A DNA stretch of 43,224 nt from positions 1-43,224 of the forward strand of contig NZ_QJPK01000029.1 of the NCBI RefSeq assembly GCF_003259195.1. Direction: 5' to 3'. This document shows positions 36,909 to 43,224 of this stretch, piece after piece; position 1 is the stretch's first letter; every line of letters begins with the position of its first letter. The notes under the pieces were generated by a model, which did not search any database, was not told the origin of the DNA, and worked only from the letters and a program-made list of their open reading frames with translations. A program made the translations under genes and the position numbers. Source of the DNA: Paracoccus sediminilitoris (GTDB taxonomy: Bacteria; Pseudomonadota; Alphaproteobacteria; Rhodobacterales; Rhodobacteraceae).

Positions 36909-36918
36909 CAGGGCCGGC
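36898..36918. terminator. Hairpin between convergent genes after the decarboxylase gene
   Basis: GCCGGCCCT and AGGGCCGGC form a perfect 9-bp stem with loop GAC, overlapping the TGA stop at 36906-36908. No T-run follows. It is probably a shared terminator for the plus-strand gene and the convergent minus-strand gene ending at 36939. Confidence 0.55.
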
Positions 36919-36938
36919 AGGCTTGCGGAAGGGGACTC

Positions 36939-38414
36939 TCAGACGGTTTTTGCCTGTGACGAGGGCGTCGGGTCCTTCTTGATCTCGAACTCCTCGTGAT
37001 AGGCGCGGTCGACATTGACCGACCAGACGTCGTTCTCCTCTCCCAGAATGTTTCGGGCGGCCAGCATGGCGGACAGCATCGAATGATCCTGGTTGTTGTA
37101 GCGGTGCAGACCGTTGCGGCCGACGGTCTGAAAATTCTCCAGCTGCCGGATCCAGGATGACACGACCTCCAGTGCCTCCTGATATTCGCCGTCATAGACA
37201 GGATAGGCCTTGGGCTGGCGAATGATCGCAGCGTCGATCACGTCCGAGGCTAGGCCCAGGCCCAGCTGCTCCAGCTCGGTAGCGGCCAGGTTGCGCAGTT
37301 CCGCATCGCTCATGGTCCAGAGGCCATCGCCCAACTGGCAGAAATACTCCATCCCGATCGAGGCCGTGTCGGGATCGGCCAGCATCTCGGGAGACCAGGC
37401 GCGGAAGTTCTGGATCCGCCCCACCTTCACCTTGGGAGAATGGACATAGATCCAGTTGTCCGGAAAGGGATCGGCCTTGTTCAAAACCAGGGTTACGATC
37501 AGGAAGTCCCGGTATTTTAGGCGATCCGCAGCCTCGATCACCTCCTCCGGCGGGGGCGGGTCGAAGGCATGGATCAGGTCGCGCAGGGCCATCGTGTTGA
37601 CGAAGTGATCGCCCCGGACATGAGTGGTGACGGGCGTGTGCTCGGGCGCCCCGTCCCAGCTGCGAACATCCACGCCGGTGATCCGCATCCCATCCCGATA
37701 GACCCGCGTCACCGCAGATTGCAACTGCACCTCGCCACCCGCCTCCTGCACCCGTGCCGCGGTCTTTTCCCACATCATGCCGGGCCCAAGGCGGGGATAC
37801 TGAAATTCCTCGATCAGGCTGGCCGTATCGTTGGCCCCGGTCAGGGCGTTCCAGACCGCCTTGGGCAGGGACAGGTTCTTGATCCGTTGCGCCGCCCAAT
37901 CGGCTTGGATGTTTCGCGGATTCAGCCCCCAGACCTTTTCCGTATAGGACCGGAAGAAATGCATGTAGAGACGCCCGCCAAAGCGGTTGATGACCCATTC
38001 TTCGAAATTGTCCTCGCGCTTGGACGGGCGGATCTTCCACTTGATATAGCTCAGCATGATCCGGCTGGCCTCGTAGGGGCCGATATTTCCAAGCGCATTG
38101 AAGATCTTCAGCGGGTAGGCATAGAACTTGTCGCGGTAGTAGATCCGACTGAGGCGCGGGCGGGTGATAAAGTCATCACCCAAAACCTCGTGCCACATCG
38201 CCTCGACCTCGGGCACCTTGGTGAAGAAGCGGTGCCCGCCGATATCGAAGCGATAGCCGTTATGGCTTTCGGTGCGCGAGATGCCGCCCACGATCCGACC
38301 GGCTTCGAAGATGACGGGCCGGATGGAATCGCTTTGCTTCTGAAGCTCATAGGCTGCGGTCAATCCAGCTGGGCCGCCCCCGATGATGATCGCAGTCTGA
38401 AAACCGTCGTTCAC
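36939..38414 (-). CDS. FAD-dependent amine oxidase/UDP-galactopyranose mutase-like protein
   Basis: A 491-residue FAD protein. The N-terminal dinucleotide fold is [20 protein letters not shown] (8-27), followed by [13 protein letters not shown] and [15 protein letters not shown], the GG-H pattern shared by UDP-galactopyranose mutases and protoporphyrinogen oxidase-like enzymes. Later blocks include [13 protein letters not shown] and [23 protein letters not shown], where the end of the FAD site lies. Family members are frequent in polysaccharide loci, but their reaction is often unknown; conversion of a sugar ring form or oxidation of a glycan or lipid intermediate are both possible. The start is GTG 38414 with AAGG 7 nt upstream. 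The upstream neighbour on the same strand is the membrane protein at 38539-39972. Confidence 0.88.
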   Translation of the reverse strand: MNDGFQTAIIIGGGPAGLTAAYELQKQSDSIRPVIFEAGRIVGGISRTESHNGYRFDIGGHRFFTKVPEVEAMWHEVLGDDFITRPRLSRIYYRDKFYAYPLKIFNALGNIGPYEASRIMLSYIKWKIRPSKREDNFEEWVINRFGGRLYMHFFRSYTEKVWGLNPRNIQADWAAQRIKNLSLPKAVWNALTGANDTASLIEEFQYPRLGPGMMWEKTAARVQEAGGEVQLQSAVTRVYRDGMRITGVDVRSWDGAPEHTPVTTHVRGDHFVNTMALRDLIHAFDPPPPEEVIEAADRLKYRDFLIVTLVLNKADPFPDNWIYVHSPKVKVGRIQNFRAWSPEMLADPDTASIGMEYFCQLGDGLWTMSDAELRNLAATELEQLGLGLASDVIDAAIIRQPKAYPVYDGEYQEALEVVSSWIRQLENFQTVGRNGLHRYNNQDHSMLSAMLAARNILGEENDVWSVNVDRAYHEEFEIKKDPTPSSQAKTV

Positions 38415-38538
38415 TCACGTGCCTTTCACTTGGTTGCGTCCCTAGACACCTCTGCACGGAATATTATGGCTTTTCGGACGATTCTGGGGAGTTATCTTTT
38501 TATAGCGTTAACAAAGCATGCCGACCCCTGCACGGATA

Positions 38539-39972
38539 TCACTTTATCGCAACGTCGGCAGTCCTTGACCGCATGCGCGCTAGCACGATGACGGCAAAGG
38601 CTGGAAACAGCCAGGCGATCCGCGATTGATACCGGTCAACCGGCGCCGAAAGCCCGCCAAAAATCAACGCGTTCAACAGGTGGCCCAGCACCAAAACGGC
38701 CAGCACCTCACGCTCGGTCCGGGTCAAGCGACCTGCCAGCAGCAGCAGGACCAGAAGCACCCCGGCCGCCCCGGTGGCATAGAGAACGATGGTGTCGAAC
38801 CGTTCCAGGACGGTCCGAGCGTAAGGGTCGGTGGACGGCTCCCATCCATTCTCGCGGCTCCACGAGGCCACTTCGATCTGCTCGGTCCCGATCTTGACGG
38901 TCTGCAGGGCGGCATTGCGAAAAAGCGAGACCGTCTGCTGAACCGGATAGGCGCGGAAAGCCAGGGCCAGGACACGGAATTCCTCGGCCCTGATCTGGGC
39001 CATCAATTCCGGCGAAAGAGAATCGATGCCATTTTCGTCCCACAGGAACTGAGGAATATTCGTCGGCACATCGTCTCCGAAAGCCTCGCAGAAGGCCAGC
39101 GGTGCCTCCGGACAGACCTCCTGCAGATACCAGCGTGCCGGACCGTCCTGAATCGACCGGGCCAAAAGAATCGGCAGGCGCAGCGGCGCGACCGAGGGCG
39201 TGTCCAGCGCCACCGAGCTGGCCCCCAGATTGGCCAGGGGTGCGAACATCACCGGCACGATCCCCGCCACCAGCACCGCCCAAGTCAGGCGCCGGGCGAT
39301 CAGCCGCCACAGCAGGACCAGACCGAAAAGCCCCAGGGCCAAGGGACCGTGCCCGTAATGGGCCGCTACCGCCAAGCAGGCAATCGCCCCAAGGGCAAAG
39401 CGCTGCCAAGGCCGCAGATCATCGAAACGCCGCATCAGGATCGCGCCATAGATCAGCACGATGGCGGCCATCAGATCGGGCATCAGATAGACGGTGAACC
39501 AAGGTAGGGTCGTCAAGGCCGCGACTGCTAAAAACCCGGCCCCCAGCACCCATGGACGCGACGCGGCCGCCGGACCGATCAGCGCAAACAACGTCCACAG
39601 CGTCATCGCCGCCTGCAGAATCGCAAAGCCCGCAGGCCAGACGGAGGCCCCGGTGACCAAGGTATAAAGGGAATAGATGAACGACCGGACGACATAAGCC
39701 TCGCCCCGTTCATTGCGCATGTCTTCGGCTGGCGGAGCGGGGGTTCCGGCATCCGGAACAGCACTGGCATCCATGCCCCCCGTCGGCCAGAAGCTGATCG
39801 AATCCAGCATGTCCAACACCATGCGACCAATGATGTCGCCCCCGCGGATATAGCTGGGCGTATCCGCAAAGATCAGGTAGCTGCCGGTGGCCAGCATGGG
39901 CCAAGCCAACAGCATGGCCGCCACCAGGGCGATAAGCATGCCGCGCGGCGTCAGCAAGGGTGCGGTGGTCAT
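38539..39972 (-). CDS. Polytopic membrane protein, possible GT-C glycosyltransferase or polymerase
   Basis: A 477-residue protein with about ten hydrophobic segments. The first external loop has YLIFADTPSYIRGGD; an Asp here (residue 37) is the usual place of the catalytic Asp in GT-C enzymes such as ArnT or PMT. A long soluble stretch with RSIQDGPARWYLQEVCPEAP lies between membrane segments, which also fits that fold. I do not recognise a named family. In this locus it could attach a sugar from a lipid donor or polymerise repeat units, as no Wzy is otherwise visible. GGAGAG precedes the ATG at 39972 by about 5 nt. Confidence 0.8.
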   Translation of the reverse strand: MTTAPLLTPRGMLIALVAAMLLAWPMLATGSYLIFADTPSYIRGGDIIGRMVLDMLDSISFWPTGGMDASAVPDAGTPAPPAEDMRNERGEAYVVRSFIYSLYTLVTGASVWPAGFAILQAAMTLWTLFALIGPAAASRPWVLGAGFLAVAALTTLPWFTVYLMPDLMAAIVLIYGAILMRRFDDLRPWQRFALGAIACLAVAAHYGHGPLALGLFGLVLLWRLIARRLTWAVLVAGIVPVMFAPLANLGASSVALDTPSVAPLRLPILLARSIQDGPARWYLQEVCPEAPLAFCEAFGDDVPTNIPQFLWDENGIDSLSPELMAQIRAEEFRVLALAFRAYPVQQTVSLFRNAALQTVKIGTEQIEVASWSRENGWEPSTDPYARTVLERFDTIVLYATGAAGVLLVLLLLAGRLTRTEREVLAVLVLGHLLNALIFGGLSAPVDRYQSRIAWLFPAFAVIVLARMRSRTADVAIK

Positions 39973-40162
39973 GATCTCTCCTGGATTTGCACGGGGTGCG
40001 GGGCGGGCGGCTCATCCTGCCCTGCTTTATGTGCCTCGCCAAGGGACAAGCACGTTAGAGTTTTCTGCATTCGTTCCCTCTCTCTTGTACCAAGACGCAA
40101 AAGCGCGTTAGCAACAAATGGTCGCCGATCCCCGGCCGGAGCCCATCAGGAAAGTCGCGCCG

Positions 40163-41047
40163 ATGAAAACAGCCGTGGTGGTGCCGACCCATGACAGGCC
40201 CGAACGGTTGCGAGACTGTTTGGGCGCGCTGATGCGCCTGGACCCGGCCCCCGATACGATCATCGTCGTGGACGATGCCGGCGCTCGCCCCGCGGCTCCC
40301 GTTTGTGCCACATTCGGCGAGCGGGTCCGCTGTCTGGCGCTGAAACGCAATGGCGGCCCCGCAAAGGCACGCAATCACGGCGTGAGGGCGACCGATGCGC
40401 GGCTGATCGCCCTGACCGATGACGACTGCATGCCTCGGCCAGATTGGCTGGGGATGCTGGCGGCGGCCCAGGGCGGCGTGGCCGGGCGCATGGTGGGGGG
40501 CCATGTCCGCAATGCCCTGCCCGGCAATGTCTATGCCGCGGCCAGCCAGTCGCTATGCGATTACCTCTATGCCGCGGGCGGGAACGATGGCGGCGATACG
40601 GCCTTCTTCACCACGAACAACCTGGCCTTCGACCGGGATCTCTTCGACCGCATCGGTGGGTTCGACGAAAGCTTTCCCCGGGCCGCAGGCGAGGATCGGG
40701 ATCTGGGCCAGCGCTGGCGGGACGCGGGCGGAGCGCTGGCCCACGCCCCGCAGGCCGTCGTCGATCATGCCCATCACATGGACTTCCGGGGCTTCTGGCG
40801 CCAGCAGAGCAATTACGGGCGCGGTGCGCGTCACCTGCAGGCCCGAATGGATGCCAGACAGGCTGCGGAGCCACGTTTCTCGTCCCCCGGCTTCTATGCA
40901 CGGCTGGTGACCCATCCGCTGCGGGACGGTCAACCCCGGCCCGTGTCCCGCAGCGCGCTGCTGGGTCTGGCGCAACTGGCTACGGCATGGGGATACGGGC
41001 TGGAGCGCCTGAGGGAACGTGCCTCACCGGGTTCCGATCAGGGCTAA
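40163..41047 (+). CDS. Family 2 glycosyltransferase
   Basis: A 294-residue GT-A enzyme. It begins MKTAVVVPTHDRPERLRDCL, with TIIVVDDAGARPA, GGPAKARNHGVRATDARLIA and LTDDDCMPRPDWL (DXD). C-terminal marks are TTNNLAFDRDLFDRIGGFDE and AAGEDRDLGQRW (acceptor-site ED). ATG 40163 follows AGGAAAG at 8 nt; a 15-residue in-frame extension to 40118 has no ribosome binding site. It is divergent from the membrane protein gene and is followed by the VPLPA-CTERM hydrolase gene after 175 bp. Confidence 0.9.
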   Translation: MKTAVVVPTHDRPERLRDCLGALMRLDPAPDTIIVVDDAGARPAAPVCATFGERVRCLALKRNGGPAKARNHGVRATDARLIALTDDDCMPRPDWLGMLAAAQGGVAGRMVGGHVRNALPGNVYAAASQSLCDYLYAAGGNDGGDTAFFTTNNLAFDRDLFDRIGGFDESFPRAAGEDRDLGQRWRDAGGALAHAPQAVVDHAHHMDFRGFWRQQSNYGRGARHLQARMDARQAAEPRFSSPGFYARLVTHPLRDGQPRPVSRSALLGLAQLATAWGYGLERLRERASPGSDQG

Positions 41048-41117
41048 CCCTTCGGGCGCGGGGGCCAGATGTCCGGCATCGTCACCCTTTTGTCTCACAA
41101 GCGTCATCGCAGCATTG

Positions 41118-41131
41118 TTAACCTTGTTTAA
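41118..41131 (+). promoter_or_regulatory. TTAA-N6-TTAA repeat upstream of the VPLPA-CTERM hydrolase gene
   Basis: TTAACCTTGTTTAA has two TTAA boxes spaced by 6 bp. A repeat with the same spacing (17802-17815) lies upstream of the VPLPA-CTERM gene at 17907, and in both cases 91 bp separate the repeat from the ATG. The spacing is one short of the CtrA consensus. Confidence 0.3.
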
Positions 41132-41222
41132 CGACGCGAAGGTTGATTGCATGACCTGCAGAACGGCTCCTGATCTGCTTCACCGTCTTGACTGTTTGCG
41201 CCCCCCCCGGAGAACTCCGCCC

Positions 41223-42605
41223 ATGATGCATACGACCTTGACTGCAACCCTTTTCGCGGTTCTGGCGGCGACGCCGCTGGCCGCGCAGAACCGCATCGAC
41301 GGGCAATCCCCCGATGCGCCGGCCTTGGCCGCCTATGGCGACTATGCCGTCGGCGTGCGTCAGTTCAACCTGGTCAACCCGAACCAGATCGACTTCAAGG
41401 CGATCAGCGCCAGCGCCCCCAAGCCCGAGACGCTGCCCGTCTATGACCGCCCCCTGAAGGTCGAGATGTGGTATCCCGCCCAGACCGGATCGATCGGCGC
41501 GACCGCCTTCAACACCTATCTGCGCGACGGCATCACCGAGATCACGCTAGAGGGTCGCGCCGTCCGCGACGCCCTGCCGCCGCCCGTTACAAATCCCTTT
41601 CCGCTGGTCATGCTGAGCCACGGCTATCCCGGCAACCGCTTCCTGATGTCGCATCTGGCCGAGAACTTGGCCTCCAAGGGCTATGTCGTGGCCTCTGTCG
41701 ATCATACGGATTCGACCTATAACGATCAGGGAGCCTTTGCCTCGACCCTGGTCAACCGGTCGCTGGACCAGATGTTCGTGCTGGACGAGATGGCGCGCAT
41801 CAACGGCGATGCGGATCTGGGCCTGACCGGGCTGATCGACACCGACAACGCCGCGGTCATCGGCTATTCGATGGGCGGTTACGGTGCCGTCGTGACGGCG
41901 GGCGGCGGTCTCAGCGACACTGCGCTGCGCTTTGCCCCCCATGATACGCTGGCCATCCACAAGGAGGGCAGCCCGACCCACGACGCCCTGCCCGACCCGC
42001 GCATCAAGACCGCGGTGGCGATCGGCCCCTGGGGGATGAACAATAACTTCTGGGATGCCGAAGGTCTGGCCGGGATCGAGATTCCGATGCTGTTCATGGC
42101 CGGGTCCAACGACACCGTCTCGGGCTATGAGAACGGAATCCGAAAGATCTGGGAAGGCGCGACCGGCGTCGACCGGACGCTGGTTACCTTCGACGGCGGC
42201 GGCCACAACACCGTGGCCCCGATACCGGCCCCGCAGGAGAGTTTTGCCGCCGGCGTGTCCGGGCATTACACCGATCCGGTCTGGGATACGGTTTTCATGA
42301 ACAATGTCGGCCAGCACTTCATCACCGCTTGGCTGGACAAGGAACTGAAGGGCAGCTCGGTCGTGGACAAGTATCTGGAACTGACCGCGAAGGGCAGCGA
42401 CGGCGTCTGGTCGGTCGATGAGAACGGTGACTTCACCAGCGATCACACCTATTGGGCGGGCTTCAAGGAGGGAACCGCCGACGGCATCCGCTTCGAGACG
42501 CTGACAGCCCCGGCCCCGGTGCCCCTGCCGGCCACCGCATGGATGCTTGTGGCGGGCTTTGGAGGCCTGGGCCTGATGCGCCGCCGTCAGGCCCGCCGTG
42601 CCTGA
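41223..42605 (+). CDS. Secreted alpha/beta hydrolase with VPLPA-CTERM sorting tail
   Basis: A 460-residue exported enzyme. It has a signal peptide (TLTATLFAVLAATPLAA, cleavage near 21) and an alpha/beta hydrolase domain (about 75-380) with oxyanion segment VMLSHGYPGN, nucleophile Ser216 in GYSMGGYG, Asp297 in MAGSNDT and His328 in GGGHNT. The tail is VPLPA (433-437), hydrophobic TAWMLVAGFGGLGLM and RRRQARR. It resembles dienelactone hydrolase/PAF-acetylhydrolase-like esterases. The tail implies processing by XrtD and retention at the surface or in the matrix, where it could remove acyl groups from the polymer or other esters. The ATG at 41223 (or 41226) follows CGGAG; a longer frame from 41019 overlaps the previous gene and hides the signal peptide. 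Confidence 0.9.
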   Translation: MMHTTLTATLFAVLAATPLAAQNRIDGQSPDAPALAAYGDYAVGVRQFNLVNPNQIDFKAISASAPKPETLPVYDRPLKVEMWYPAQTGSIGATAFNTYLRDGITEITLEGRAVRDALPPPVTNPFPLVMLSHGYPGNRFLMSHLAENLASKGYVVASVDHTDSTYNDQGAFASTLVNRSLDQMFVLDEMARINGDADLGLTGLIDTDNAAVIGYSMGGYGAVVTAGGGLSDTALRFAPHDTLAIHKEGSPTHDALPDPRIKTAVAIGPWGMNNNFWDAEGLAGIEIPMLFMAGSNDTVSGYENGIRKIWEGATGVDRTLVTFDGGGHNTVAPIPAPQESFAAGVSGHYTDPVWDTVFMNNVGQHFITAWLDKELKGSSVVDKYLELTAKGSDGVWSVDENGDFTSDHTYWAGFKEGTADGIRFETLTAPAPVPLPATAWMLVAGFGGLGLMRRRQARRA

Positions 42606-42862
42606 GGAATTAGAACCGACCGATTCGGCGCCACCCGGCCGGGCGGGTTGGTTTTGGGGTTGAAAGGCCAGCGGATGCGGCATGGGGCGACGCATGGATG
42701 GTCGTCCCCGGCAACAGGCGCGACGAACGATGCGCGCCATGGCCGTTACATCAGCTTGCACTCCTGAGGAAGGAGGGGCGCAGTTGATTAGCAACCTTGT
42801 TCTGCGGCATTCGTCTCGATCATACACCTATCTGCCTTCCGGTGTGATCAAGTCGGTTGGCT
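42606..42862. other. Intergenic region after the hydrolase gene
   Basis: No convincing gene. ACCCG...CGGGT with TTGGTTTT following (about 42631-42656) may be a weak terminator for the hydrolase gene. A 60-codon ORF at 42682-42864 has no recognisable content. Confidence 0.35.
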
Positions 42863-42884
42863 GACTGAACGGCCATGTTCAGTC
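42863..42884. repeat. Inverted repeat next to the IS481 fragment
   Basis: GACTGAAC and GTTCAGTC are perfect 8-bp arms separated by GGCCAT. It lies just beyond the 3' end of the IS481-like coding text and may belong to the element's end. Confidence 0.4.
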
Positions 42885-43224
42885 CCGGCATTTAGTGGAT
42901 CGGTCTAGGTCTTAAATCCAGCTTTTGTAGATATATTCGTAGGGCGTCGAACCGTTAAAGGTCTTTAGCCCGCGTGCAAGATTGTATGCGTCAACAAATT
43001 CGGCCAAGTGCGTGCGTAGCTAATCGTTGGCATTGTAATCGTATCATTTCACGGTCGCGTCTTTGATTGTTCGGTCGTTCGCTCCACTTGATCATTCGTC
43101 CACGGACGGTTTGGCTTGGTAAGGCGGTGCTCTATCCCGCTCGCCATGGTCCTCGGACCATGTATGGATGGCCCCTTGGCAAGAGCTTTGTTTGATCTGG
43201 CAACTGGTCGGTCGCGGCCATGTA
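42885..43224 (-). pseudogene. IS481-family transposase fragment (C-terminal part)
   Basis: Read on the minus strand from the window edge, it encodes GIEHRLTKPNRPWTNDQVER, the typical IS481 text before the catalytic Glu. It then changes frame and continues as LAEFVDAYNLARGLKTFNGSTPYEYIYKSW. A stop and frame changes are visible near 43020-43070, so the gene is inactive. The N-terminal part lies outside the window. Confidence 0.8.

Noticed and set aside
41547..42827. 426-codon minus-strand ORF
   Set aside because: Antisense to the VPLPA-CTERM hydrolase, whose catalytic triad and sorting tail identify the real strand.
42682..42864. 60-codon plus-strand ORF after the hydrolase gene
   Set aside because: No ribosome binding site, no recognisable content, and it lies at the edge of IS debris.

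Overview
The window looks like an accessory region of an alphaproteobacterium of the Rhodobacterales, most likely Paracoccus or a close relative. The reasons are high GC content, short overlapping operons, an XrtD-type exosortase with VPLPA-CTERM substrates, and a small gene of the Rcc01079-type spike-base family known from Rhodobacter gene transfer agents. This is inferred from protein families; no 16S or housekeeping gene is present.

Most of the window is a surface-polysaccharide locus. It encodes sugar-nucleotide enzymes (UDP-glucose dehydrogenase at 26065-27240, a UDP-glucuronate decarboxylase-type enzyme at 35901-36908, an NAD-dependent epimerase at 28378-29292, an FAD enzyme at 36939-38414). 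It also encodes nine glycosyltransferases, one of them frameshifted, an ABC exporter (29395-31200) that heads a tightly overlapping operon, a polytopic membrane protein (38539-39972), and decorating enzymes: a pyruvyl transferase, an acyltransferase, a ligase-carrier-acyltransferase fusion, a methyltransferase and a PAP2 phosphatase. No initiating transferase, chain-length regulator or outer-membrane export protein is visible, so the locus continues elsewhere or borrows those functions.

A protein-sorting system is interleaved with it. The exosortase XrtD (18695-20296) lies just downstream of a VPLPA-CTERM protein (17907-18497). Two more intact substrates lie at 7965-8609 (variant VPMPA) and 41223-42605 (an alpha/beta hydrolase). 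The left edge (1-400) carries the remains of a fourth, broken by two in-frame stop codons.

The most unusual part is 8602-13092, a three-gene minus-strand operon. It encodes a spike-base protein, a protein with two internal Ig-like repeats and a PE-rich linker, and a 928-residue beta-helix protein. The genes are coupled by overlapping stop/start codons and preceded by a perfect TTAA-N7-TTAA (CtrA-type) box. This resembles the head-spike genes of gene transfer agents, which in Rhodobacter bind capsule, but it sits without capsid genes inside a polysaccharide locus. A paralogous beta-helix gene lies at 751-3717.

Between the two beta-helix genes, and again at 23.9-24.9 kb and at the right edge, are decayed insertion sequences: an IS110 split by an IS3, two IS5/IS427-like remnants, and an IS481 fragment. 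They suggest that the region was assembled and rearranged by mobile elements.
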